Below are positions 8,325 through 16,388 of a stretch of DNA of 41,571 nt, one piece after another. Each line of letters opens with the position of its first letter. Position 1 is the stretch's first letter. Location of the stretch: positions 1 to 41,571 of the forward strand of contig CAZIKB010000056.1 in NCBI GenBank assembly GCA_964539665.1. The letters are read 5' to 3'. The notes under the pieces were generated by a model. It was given only the letters and a program-made list of their open reading frames with translations. It was not told the origin of the DNA and ran no database searches. This stretch comes from CAZIKB01 sp964539665. GTDB lineage: Bacteria; Zhuqueibacterota; Zhuqueibacteria; Oceanimicrobiales; Oceanimicrobiaceae. A program made the position numbers and the translations under genes.

Positions 8325-8413
8325 ATGTGCGACGCACTTCTTGAAATGACTGAAGTTATGACTATTTTTAGCTTCACCGCCAAATAAACTTAGTTTCCAA
8401 GTGCGTCGCACAT
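8325..8413. repeat. 89-bp element bounded by perfect 15-bp inverted repeats
   Basis: The arms ATGTGCGACGCACTT (8325-8339) and its exact reverse complement (8399-8413) enclose 59 bases without coding content. Each arm is itself a near-palindrome (GTGCG/CGCAC), so the whole could form a cruciform or an RNA hairpin. It lies between a Spy-like gene and the 3' end of the DUF4249 gene. The form fits a small non-autonomous mobile element or extragenic palindromic repeat. No flanking target duplication is evident. Confidence 0.6.
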
Positions 8414-8526
8414 TTAGGTAATTCATGAATCATTCAGGCTATATATTTTTTCGTTTAAAAGTGTTCCTTCATTATTCTCTAATCTACCAGTTAGACAAGT
8501 CAATGGTTGATTTCATTCCCGACAGT

Positions 8527-9345
8527 TCATTCTTGTTTAATATTCAAAAGCAAGCTGGCGCTGTTAAAAGCGCTGAATATTCCCAGACCATTTTTGATAT
8601 TTGTCAGAGGTTCATTCAAATCTCGTGAGTCCTGCTCCCTGGACTCGTATAGATCGGCGTATTCCTGGTTTACGCGGTAAACTTTTACACGATGTTTTCC
8701 CAGATGAGTGACCGTCATTCCATTAATTCGATATGTATCTGTGCGAATGGGCCGGGAGATAAATCTACTGAATTTAACCGGAAACCTTGTATCGACCGGC
8801 TGAGGATTGGGATCGACATTGTCTAAGACCACATAAAAAAGTTCATTGTTATCATTCTGCCAATTTACAGTTACAAAGAGTGAATCAAGATTCGGACGAT
8901 TTCCTGGGCCAAAATTCGAAAAATCAGGCAGGATTAATGTTCCTGTTGAGATACTTACATTATCCGGCGCTTCAGGAACAATTGTTTCACCTGTGATAAG
9001 TTTATCAGAATATGCTACCTCCAGAGTAAATAGATCGCCTGTTTCTACGCTTAAGTCGTTGCCGCTGTAATGGTAGTAACCGCTGTCACCCGGACTCAGC
9101 TCCAGTTCATAGCGTTGCCCATTATTAATGAGCGCAACCTGAGCATCATTAATAGGGGGTGCAGCTGTGCTGTCTGAATCCAGAGATAAGGTAGAAGTGA
9201 GTTGTATATCCTGAACAGGTTCGTTTGCGTAGAGATAGGCTCGCACAACAACGAACTCGGTTTCTGGTACAAGCGGAGAATTGGTTGAGCATCCAAGAAT
9301 TCCGCTTAAAGTGAATAACAATAAAAAGTTAATAATATTTTTCAT
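8527..9345 (-). CDS. DUF4249 lipoprotein, TonB-receptor partner
   Basis: The start at 9345 follows GGAGA, which fits better than the upstream ATG at 9381. The 272-residue product has a lipobox ending at Cys19 (GILGC), followed by a beta-rich extracellular-type protein: FVVVRAYLYANEPVQDI, INDAQVALINNG, GYYHYSG and a GETIVPEAPDNVS turn. These are the ordered strands of DUF4249, a family encoded next to TonB-dependent receptors with carboxypeptidase-D-like N-termini. It sits 119 bases behind the receptor gene on the same strand, so the two probably work together in outer-membrane uptake of an unknown substrate. Since the receptor is interrupted here, its partner may be idle in this strain. Confidence 0.75.
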   Translation of the reverse strand: MKNIINFLLLFTLSGILGCSTNSPLVPETEFVVVRAYLYANEPVQDIQLTSTLSLDSDSTAAPPINDAQVALINNGQRYELELSPGDSGYYHYSGNDLSVETGDLFTLEVAYSDKLITGETIVPEAPDNVSISTGTLILPDFSNFGPGNRPNLDSLFVTVNWQNDNNELFYVVLDNVDPNPQPVDTRFPVKFSRFISRPIRTDTYRINGMTVTHLGKHRVKVYRVNQEYADLYESREQDSRDLNEPLTNIKNGLGIFSAFNSASLLLNIKQE

Positions 9346-9429
9346 TTCATTTCTCCATTCATTTTTCCAGGTAGAGCACAATAGCTCTTTGTCTTCTCTT
9401 TGGTTTGTTTTTCTTATTATTAGTATGAG

Positions 9430-9449
9430 ATTCCTGTATTCACAGGAAT
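9430..9449. repeat. short TCATTCC-type palindrome
   Basis: The arms ATTCCTGT and ACAGGAAT pair perfectly around ATTC. With flanks it reads GTCATTCCTGTGAATACAGG on the minus strand, the style of the short dispersed repeats found between genes in many bacteria. A second, degraded relative is at 37391-37423. Here it lies between the TonB receptor and DUF4249 genes and may act as a transcript-stabilising hairpin. Confidence 0.5.
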
Positions 9450-9464
9450 GACAAACGTGAATAG

Positions 9465-11279
9465 TTAAAAATTTACTTTAAAATATAATGTAGGAGTAAT
9501 TCCTAACATCACCACATCGGTGACCACAATTGGCGTTACCTCGAGATCGTATTTACGATACCAGACATTCTGGTTGTTGTAAAGGTTGAAAATAGACAGT
9601 CCCGCCTCAAAATCCCAGTTTTTACTTTCTGTAAAACGGCGCGATACGCTCACATCCATACGGTGATAATTCGGCAGCAGGTTAGTGTTTTTTTCTCCAA
9701 CGTGAATGTAACTTTGTGCGTCGCCATCCAATAACTCGATGTAATATTGAGCCTCCGGCGCCGTGTACGGATGTCCCGAGGCGAATATCCAGGTAGCAGA
9801 AAAATTCCATTTTCCTTTTGTGAGCGTGTTGACAAATTTCAGCTCATGGGTGCGATCGTGGCTTGCGGGAAAGGGCTCTCCATTATTTAACTTTGGAAAC
9901 GTGTAAGTAACATCACCCAGGGTGTAGCTAAGCCAGCCACTTAATGCGCCCATCTTTTTCTGAACTAAAAACTCGATACCTTTTGAAATTCCATCCCCAA
10001 AGAAAAATAGCGAATTATAATCAGCCTTTCGTTGAAACCGGCGTGAAAATTCTATTAAATTATCTATATTTTTATGATAGGCTTCAACCTCGAACAGGTA
10101 CTTTTTAGTCTCATAACTCAGGCCAAGAATTTTATGTTCTGCAGAACTGGGTTCGAGATTTTCATCAGCAACCAGCCAGAAATCCCGACTGCCTTCCAAT
10201 ACATCTTCATTGGTAATCCGATTGATAAACTGATTATATTTTCCCCAGGCTCCTTTGAGTCGGAGTTTATTAGAAATTGCGTAATTCATGGATACTCGAG
10301 GTTCATAGTAAAAAGATTCTGTATTATTAAAATAGGTGCCGCGCATTCCAAGGGTAAAATCCCAGGAGTCAAATAATCTTATTTTATCCTGTAAATAGAG
10401 GGTTGTCTGCCGGGCCCGGGTATTTCGGTTTATTATTTCCAGGGTGTCGTTGAGTGTGGCAAGATAATCTGTCGCGATTTCTGAAATCCAGGCGCCGAAT
10501 CCAATCTTGTGAGCGCTGCTCAAATGCCATTCATTATCCATTCGAAATGTCAGGTCGTTAATTTGATTGTCTTCTTCAGAAGCAAATGCCCGGACGCCGC
10601 GGAAAACCTGGCTGGTGTCGTCACTAACGGGATTCTCTGAATTAAAACTTCGGTCTATTATTTTCTCACTAAAATATTTGGAACCGGCTACTAAAATATT
10701 CGAATTAAATCGATCGTGCCATTGACGTGACCATTTGAAACTGACGCCTAAATTGCCCCATTTGGTCGTTTCGTCGGATACTCTTGTACCGCTTGTTTGT
10801 GTATTATCTGAATTGTTCAACAAGTTGAGACCACCAAGCTCCTGGGACTCATTCAAATTATCTTTACCGTTATAAAAACTCAACGCAAAGATATCTTTTT
10901 GAGTGGGCAGGATTGAAATTTTACTATTGATATCATAGAAATAAAAATCTGGTCTGGAAGCTTCTTGTTGAATACCCCTTCCACCTCTGCCTCCTCGCCC
11001 AAATCCTGGAACGTTTTGTGTGCTGGATTCATCATTATCTGACATGAAATCATAAAACTTATTATACAAAGAACTTTCGATAATATCTGAGTAAGAGCGC
11101 CGAAAAGATAGTAACCAACTGCCATTGCCAAATACGGGTATTTCTGTTACCGCATTTGCACTGAGTAGATTGGCTCCAAATCCGAAACGCATTTTATTGC
11201 TGTTGCCGGTTTTGCCAGTGAGATCCACAACACTGGAGAGCCGGCCGCCATATTTAGCCGGGAAACCGCCTTTGTAAAC
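9465..11279 (-). pseudogene. TonB-dependent receptor, C-terminal part after an internal amber codon
   Basis: This is the continuation, in the same frame, of the receptor that begins at 11996. Directly after the amber codon it reads VYKGGFPAKYGGRLSSV, the normal end of the plug domain of these receptors. Then follows the outer-membrane beta barrel with alternating aromatic strands, ending in a typical C-terminal LYFKVNF. An RGG-rich insert (GFGRGGRGGRG) lies near the beginning of the barrel. As a separate frame it could begin only at internal codons such as the GTG at 11228, without a signal peptide, so it would not reach the outer membrane. Together both parts give about 842 residues, normal for the family. 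Confidence 0.8.
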
Positions 11280-11996
11280 CTAGACATCTTTCACCGCATC
11301 GGCATTAAATGCGCTAAAGAAGCCAAAAAAATGATCGACGTGATACACGGTCATACCGTCCAGCATAACCAGGTTTTGATCAGGGGTACCGCCGCGTACG
11401 TATAATCCTGCAGAGCCGTCACTCACACCACTAATTCCCGGCAAAAGCTGCAGCGAACGAAAAATGTCTGCCTCGCCGAGACTCGGTAAAGATGAAATCC
11501 GGCTGGGAGAGAAGGTGACCTGGCTGACTTCCTCTGCGCTTTTCCACATTTGATATTCTTCTGCGTAAACGGTGACACCCTCACTCTCAATTATAATTTG
11601 CTCCAATTTAATTTTAAGCAGCTCTGGTATTTTTGTACGGCTATCCACGGCAACTTCTTTGGTGGCATAACCAATATAGCGAACCATGAGCGAACAAATA
11701 CTGGCAGGGGCGTTCACTATCACAAAATAGCCGTCCGAATTCGTCGTTGTGCCCTGAGTTGTGCCTTTAATTAAAATGTTTGCATAGGGCAAGGCTTCAC
11801 CACTGGCTGCATCTGTGACATGGCCTTTGATGTCATTTCTCTGACCCGCTTGGAATTCAGGATTTGCCAAAATTGCCGTTGTTAAACTGAGCAGCATAAA
11901 TGCACCTATCAAATTCACTCGTATTTTAGATGTATTTTGATGACAATTCAAGAATTGATTAAATAAAGGAACATTCCAGATTTTATTCATTTTCAT
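11280..11996 (-). pseudogene. TonB-dependent receptor, N-terminal part ending in an amber codon
   Basis: The gene starts at 11996, or at the second ATG at 11990, behind GAGGT. It encodes a signal peptide (about 30-46, LLSLTTAILA), then a carboxypeptidase-regulatory-like beta domain with IKGHVTDAASGEALPYANI and GYATKEVAV. The plug domain follows, with LPSLGEADIFRSLQLLPGIS, GLYVRGGTPDQNLVMLDG and FFSAFNADAVKDV. The frame stops at TAG (11280-11282) where relatives normally have a residue before VYKGGFPA, and continues open afterwards. A single C-to-T change of CAG would explain it. The intact protein would import a substrate across the outer membrane using TonB energy, with the DUF4249 lipoprotein as partner. 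Either the gene is inactivated, the codon is read through, or this is a sequence error. Confidence 0.8.
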
Positions 11997-12424
11997 TACC
12001 TCTAATTTTGTATTTTAGATTTAAAAATCTTAGTTAAGGACGCCTGTAAATTCTTTGCGGACCAATAAGTTTGTAGTAACTGAATTATGAATTTCTGGTT
12101 AGACAAGCGATGTGAGCGTTTCATTCCTGCATGTCAGAAAAACAGCTTATTCGGTGAAAAAAAGACCGTTGTTTTCTTCTACTGTTACTCCAAAAGGAAA
12201 TTTCCCGGGAGACAAAGGGAATTGTAAAAGCAATTTTTACTTGACTAATTTGCAACAAATTATAATATTACCCATTGGCTTTCAAATTGAAGATTAGCAG
12301 GTTTATGGAGCAATCAGTCAATACGGACTGTTCCATAAGTAATAATTTTACGGTCATTGCAATGATATCATTTATTTTGGGGAAAGCCCCAATCCTTAAA
12401 ATGTAAATAAGAAAGGCGGCGGAC
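11997..12424. other. intergenic region between divergent genes, no gene seen
   Basis: The leader of the TonB receptor (minus strand) and of the leucine-rich-repeat remnant (plus strand) share this region. The stretch around 12110-12190 has some resemblance to the dispersed-repeat style seen elsewhere in the window, but I could not define a clean copy. No promoter is called. Confidence 0.35.
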
Positions 12425-12658
12425 ATGGCACGTGACCAGGCCTATCGAGAAGCAGAAAAGAAAATCGAAGAAGCGCGGCGCTCGGGTGCAAAGAAACTTG
12501 ATTTAAGTGCCCACCAGTGGGAAACCCTAATACCACAACAACTCACCGAACTGCCAGAGTCCCTGAGACAACTCACGCAGTTGCAGTTGCCTGGGTGCAT
12601 CCGCAGTTCGAAAGGGAATACTGATGCTCGGGGATTTATCTTGTCCGCAATGTTTTGA
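12425..12658 (+). pseudogene. leucine-rich-repeat protein remnant (N-terminal fragment)
   Basis: A ribosome binding site (GAAAGGCGG) precedes the ATG. The first 36 residues, AYREAEKKIEEARRSGAKKLDL, are the characteristic N-terminal helix and first strand of bacterial leucine-rich-repeat proteins, including those with Roc-COR GTPase domains. A single repeat with LTELPESLRQLTQLQ follows. Between them the sequence AHQWETLIPQQ is disrupted, and after LPGC the frame no longer resembles leucine-rich repeats and soon stops. Family members have many repeats and are hundreds of residues long, so this is a truncated leftover. It ends where an unrelated short cysteine-containing frame begins. Confidence 0.6.
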
Positions 12659-12770
12659 CAACTGCAATCCATGCGCCTTCGATGTTGTAACATCTATTAA
12701 AGTACTCAGTCATCATGAAGACAGTATGGTATTCAATTGGGGTGCAAACTACCCAGATTTTGAACAATAA
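12624..12770 (+). CDS. short cysteine-containing frame, probably a gene-end fragment
   Basis: This 48-residue frame (MLGDLSCPQC, then CNPC, then a hydrophobic stretch ending in FNWGANYPDFEQ) reads like genuine protein and overlaps the tail of the leucine-rich-repeat remnant in another phase. The protein-like reading continues upstream of the ATG to about 12591, which suggests the C-terminal end of a longer gene joined to the remnant. Two CxxC pairs could bind a metal. It ends 20 bases before the GAF-SpoIIE phosphatase gene and may be co-transcribed with it. No family is recognised. Confidence 0.3.
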   Translation: MLGDLSCPQCFDNCNPCAFDVVTSIKVLSHHEDSMVFNWGANYPDFEQ

Positions 12771-12790
12771 CCAAAGTTAGGAAGTGGAAA

Positions 12791-14074
12791 TTGCCAAAAG
12801 ATAGTGTAAACGAGCTGAAAAATATATTTCAGAGGATGCGATTCTTGCATGAGGTTTCCCAAAAAATTTCTGAAAAGAAACCTCTTGCCAAATTACTGAA
12901 TGAAATAATGGAAAGTAGCAAAATTGTCATGGCAGCAGAGGCGAGTTCTCTACTGCTTTATGAACCAGAAGACAAGAAACTATATTTCCAGGTTGCCACC
13001 GGAAAAAAGGGTAAGGTGGTTAAAAAGTACAGCGTTGATTTAGGCGCTGGAATTGCTGGCTGGGTTGCAAAGAACAAGCAGCCGTTACTAATTGAGGACT
13101 GCTACAAAGATAGCCGTTTTAATCCTGACTACGACAGGCAGACCAATTTTAGAACCAAGTCAATGATTTGCGTGCCGCTAATTAGAAAAAAACAACTGCT
13201 CGGTGTAATCCAGGTTATCAATAAGGTTAACGGTGGAGTATTTGCTACGGATGATTTGATGATTTTCGAAACCTTGGCAGCTCAGTGTGCAATTGCAATC
13301 GAAAATGCAAAATTGATTGAACTCCAGGTTGAATCAGAGGCATTAGAACGAGAATTAAATACTGCTCGTGATATCCAGCAAGCTTTGTTGCCTGATAAAT
13401 TGCCTGACTATGATGACATCGATATAGCAGCACAGTTAATCCCGGCCAAACTGGTGGGCGGTGATTATTATAACATAATAAGAATAAATAAAAATGAAAG
13501 CTTGTTTTTGGTAGCCGATGTCACAGGCAAGGGCATTCCAGCAGCTTTGATAGTTTCTACCATTTATTCATGCCTCAGCACCTACTTCAAGATGAAACAA
13601 GGAAAATTTGATCTAATGAAATTGGTTGCGACGCTAAACCGGATATTAATTGATTCTACTACATTCGACAAGTTTGCCTCGTGTTGGTTCGGATTATTTC
13701 GGCACGACACAATGAAACTATTAAGTGTCAATGCCGGTCACAATCCTCCCTATATTTTTACCCAAGGAAACGAAAATCCTAGAGAATTGCAGAAAGGAGG
13801 TTTATTCCTGGGAGGTATGGATAGACCTTATGAGAGTGAGGAAGTGCAATTAAAAAAAGATGATGTTCTTGTATTTTTCTCAGATGGTGTGACCGAGGCC
13901 TGGAATGAGAAAGAGGAAGAGTATGATGAATATCGTCTGATCAATATTGTGAGTCAACAGTTAAATAAATCGGCAGGGCAAATTTTGGCCGCAATTGAAC
14001 AGGATGTAAATCATCATGTCCGTAATGCCCAACAAAGCGATGACTTTACGTGTGCAGTGGTGAAGATGCTTTGA
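12791..14074 (+). CDS. GAF-domain PP2C-type (SpoIIE/RsbU-like) serine phosphatase
   Basis: Translation begins at TTG, 6 bases after AGGAAG. The 427-residue protein has a GAF domain (about 15-175; GAGIAGWVAKNKQPLLIED and SMICVPLIRK), a coiled helix (about 178-200, ERELNTARDIQQALLP) and a SpoIIE-type phosphatase domain (about 210-427). Metal-binding motifs are visible: VGGDYY with Asp225, ADVTGKG with Asp243, NAGHNPP, FFSDGVTEAW and SDDFTC. Such proteins dephosphorylate anti-sigma-factor antagonists in partner-switching pathways in response to a ligand or redox signal at the GAF domain. No anti-sigma or STAS gene is adjacent, so its partner is elsewhere. Confidence 0.9.
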   Translation: MPKDSVNELKNIFQRMRFLHEVSQKISEKKPLAKLLNEIMESSKIVMAAEASSLLLYEPEDKKLYFQVATGKKGKVVKKYSVDLGAGIAGWVAKNKQPLLIEDCYKDSRFNPDYDRQTNFRTKSMICVPLIRKKQLLGVIQVINKVNGGVFATDDLMIFETLAAQCAIAIENAKLIELQVESEALERELNTARDIQQALLPDKLPDYDDIDIAAQLIPAKLVGGDYYNIIRINKNESLFLVADVTGKGIPAALIVSTIYSCLSTYFKMKQGKFDLMKLVATLNRILIDSTTFDKFASCWFGLFRHDTMKLLSVNAGHNPPYIFTQGNENPRELQKGGLFLGGMDRPYESEEVQLKKDDVLVFFSDGVTEAWNEKEEEYDEYRLINIVSQQLNKSAGQILAAIEQDVNHHVRNAQQSDDFTCAVVKML

Positions 14075-14289
14075 AATTCTTAAAAGCGTCAGGTCGGATA
14101 GATTTGAGCAATATGTGTTGTAACAAACAACTCCACCCGACAACTGGTTGAGCTGTGATTATTGAGTTTCGAGCAACTCAAAATGTTTGTTTTGTCAATC
14201 AAGAATGTCACACTTTCATGCTGTGAGTGAGTTGCGTACATGGTACTGCACCTCCATAAAATTATTTCCGTGTGAATGAGTTTAAATCC

Positions 14290-14958
14290 TTATGGTTTAC
14301 GAAATCTTCTCCCCCTCCCTGGCTTGTCAAATGGCGGCCCAAACGGCGGTCTCATTTGTATTCTCATCTCACGATACTGTTCTATTTGTTCAGGCGTCAA
14401 AACCGCTTCGATTTCTTCTTGTAAATTGTCAAAACGCTTTTGCATATCCTCCCGACGCTGCTTCCTGTTCCCTTCAAAGTCTCTGCGATTAGATGGCATT
14501 TGTTCCTCAAATTTAGTCATGATTTCTTCAATTCGGTTCTGTTGATTCTCATCCAATTGCAGCATTTCAGCAAGGCGGCCTATTCTCGCATTTGAATATT
14601 GTTTGGCTCCTTTAGCCAGGCGGTCTTCCAGACGATTTAGTTGCTCTTTAGTTAAAACAGAACTGAGCTCCGATTGTAAGGAATCATAAATTGTGAATAT
14701 CTGATTTTGATGCTCTTCGTTTACTGCTGTAATCTGCTCAGACCGTTTTTTTAAGATTTTATCGATAGCCTCACGCTGTGTATCTGTAGGATCAATAATT
14801 CTTTCCATTGCACCAAGGAATCGCTGCCGTGGCATCATCCGTTCAAATTTACTTTCTCTTTTTTGTCGCCACATGCCGCTTCCCAGCGCTCCAATAACGA
14901 CGCCTATAACAAGCGTGCAGAGGATTATCAGCGTTGTCATTGTTTTAGTATTCATCAT
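14290..14958 (-). CDS. membrane-anchored Spy/CpxP-like (periplasmic stress/metal sensor type) protein
   Basis: The 222-residue product has one N-terminal membrane helix (about 8-28, LIILCTLVIGVVIGALGSG). The periplasmic helical region carries the LTxEQ units VLTKEQ and VLTPEQ, and the MLQLDENQQNRIEEI form. It ends in a Pro/Gly/Arg-rich tail. It is a member of the Spy/CpxP/heavy-metal-sensor superfamily in the anchored CnrX-like form. Its start overlaps the stop of the anti-sigma gene by four bases (ATGA type), so it is translationally coupled to the sigma/anti-sigma pair. The likely role is sensing or buffering envelope stress in a loop with this sigma factor. Confidence 0.75.
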   Translation of the reverse strand: MMNTKTMTTLIILCTLVIGVVIGALGSGMWRQKRESKFERMMPRQRFLGAMERIIDPTDTQREAIDKILKKRSEQITAVNEEHQNQIFTIYDSLQSELSSVLTKEQLNRLEDRLAKGAKQYSNARIGRLAEMLQLDENQQNRIEEIMTKFEEQMPSNRRDFEGNRKQRREDMQKRFDNLQEEIEAVLTPEQIEQYREMRIQMRPPFGPPFDKPGRGRRFRKP

Positions 14959-15374
14959 TCTTCCTCCTCAAGCATGATATCCAACTGCCAGGTATCTTCC
15001 AGAGTTAATTGTGGCATCGCCAGTGCTGTGTCGATGGAAATGCTCTTATCCACTAGAATACTATTTGCCAATAATAAAATAATTGTAATAGCGCCTATAA
15101 TTGCAAACCGGCGAAATGTCCATACGAGAGAAGTAAAAAAATCATCCTGTTCAGTTTCATCTGCCTTTATTCGCTGCATGACACGAGCGGAAAAGAACGG
15201 TTTGAAAGAACGTTCAGCATTTTCGGCAATGGCTTTACGCATTTCTGCAATCCGATCTTTCTCTTTGTTAAGCTCAAGGGAAGAAGCCAGCGCTTTATCG
15301 AGCATGATTTGCTCTTCCTTTGAAAGCTCCTCGTCAAATGAACGATAGAGTAAATCCAGTAGCATTTCGTTCAT
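14955..15374 (-). CDS. putative membrane anti-sigma factor
   Basis: The 139-residue product has a helical N-terminal cytosolic part (1-85; LLDLLYRSFDEELSKEEQ, as in the start of anti-sigma domains), one membrane helix (about 90-107, FAIIGAITIILLLANSI) and a short acidic periplasmic tail. There is no HxxxCxxC zinc motif, so it is not of the ZAS type. The evidence for the role is position: the gene overlaps the ECF sigma gene by four bases upstream and the Spy-like gene by four bases downstream. This is the classic sigma, anti-sigma, envelope-sensor order. It probably holds the sigma factor at the membrane until a periplasmic signal arrives. Confidence 0.7.
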   Translation of the reverse strand: MNEMLLDLLYRSFDEELSKEEQIMLDKALASSLELNKEKDRIAEMRKAIAENAERSFKPFFSARVMQRIKADETEQDDFFTSLVWTFRRFAIIGAITIILLLANSILVDKSISIDTALAMPQLTLEDTWQLDIMLEEEE

Positions 15375-15973
15375 ACTTCCTCCTCTATCAAAGGGATTAA
15401 TAAATATTTTAACTTTTTTTGTGCACGGGATAACCGTGATAAAACTGTACCAAGCGGTACGTTTAAAATCTCCGCAGTCTCCTGAGTTGAATAGCCTTCA
15501 ATTAACCTTAATACAACGACAGTTCTAAACATAGGTTCAAGCCGTTGAATAGCATTTTGAACAAGCTCTTTTAGCTCATTCTTTGCATTCGAGTCATCGG
15601 GATTGATGGCGGCTCCATTCAGATCATCTTCAGTGTTTCTGAAAAAAAATTGCCGTCGTTTTCGCCGTTTTAATTCATTTAGAGAAAGGTTAATTGCGAT
15701 GCGTGTAAGATATGTTCCCAGGGTAGATTCTCCACGAAAGCGATTTAACACCTTGTAGAATCGAATAAAAACCTCCTGACCCACATCCTCTGCAGCCTCG
15801 CACCTGCCCAGCATACCGATAACCGTAGCGGCTACTTGCGATTCATATCGTATCACAAGCTCTTCAAATGCTTTGCTATTCCCTTCGCGGGCTTGTTTTA
15901 TTAATTCATGATCTGTCACTTCGTCACTTTCAGTATTGTTCCGGTAGTTAGACAATGGAATATATAATTTCAT
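15371..15973 (-). CDS. ECF-family RNA polymerase sigma factor
   Basis: The 200-residue protein has region 2 (about 22-95; AFEELVIRYE, DVGQEVFIRFYK, and FRGESTLGTYLTRIAINLSLNELKRRKR, the -10 binding helix) and region 4 (about 130-190; LEPMFRTVVVLRLIEGYSTQETAEILNVP then GTVLSRLSRAQKKL, the -35 helix-turn-helix). This is the usual RpoE/SigW architecture. The ATG at 15973 sits right behind AAGAGGGA, which is tight; the GTG at residue 19 is an alternative. It is the first gene of an overlapping three-gene operon. Upstream, 15974-16388 should hold the promoter, possibly autoregulated, but I cannot identify it with confidence. Confidence 0.92.
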   Translation of the reverse strand: MKLYIPLSNYRNNTESDEVTDHELIKQAREGNSKAFEELVIRYESQVAATVIGMLGRCEAAEDVGQEVFIRFYKVLNRFRGESTLGTYLTRIAINLSLNELKRRKRRQFFFRNTEDDLNGAAINPDDSNAKNELKELVQNAIQRLEPMFRTVVVLRLIEGYSTQETAEILNVPLGTVLSRLSRAQKKLKYLLIPLIEEEV

Positions 15974-16388
15974 TCCCTCTTAAATTAAAATTAATCAAAT
16001 ACTATAATATTTTCAGCATGAATTATACCGTGTGTGTTTTTGCACCGAGCGGGGTAAGTGTGATAAGTGACATTCAGTGTTTCATTTCCGGCTCTAAATT
16101 GAAAAACAAATTCAATTATACTAACCAATTATAAAGAGAATATCAAGACTTTTTCTGAATCATTTAGTGATTGATAATCCAGCTAATGACAATATTATAA
16201 GGCAATTTATAGAATATAAAAAATCCTTGCATTTAAACACGAGATCAATTATTTTAAGCAAATTTAATAACATTTTAACAAAATCTACTTTTTGCCAAAT
16301 AAAGCAATCCATCATACCAGGACGTTTTCTAAATCGAATACTGAAAGACTTTTAAGCTTATTGAAAAAATTCTATCAAGGAGGGAAAA
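15974..16388. other. divergent intergenic region, no gene seen
   Basis: This region separates the ECF sigma operon (leftwards) from the dipeptidase gene (rightwards). A 62-residue frame at 16167-16355 is AT-rich and not convincing. The CAAGGAGGG ribosome binding site for the dipeptidase lies at its right end. No operator or hairpin stands out. Confidence 0.4.

Noticed and set aside
11280..11282. Amber codon as pyrrolysine or other recoding
   Set aside because: No pylT-like RNA or relevant gene is visible, and membrane receptors are not known to use it; mutation or error is simpler.
16167..16355. 62-residue frame before the dipeptidase
   Set aside because: AT-rich, no ribosome binding site, composition not protein-like enough.
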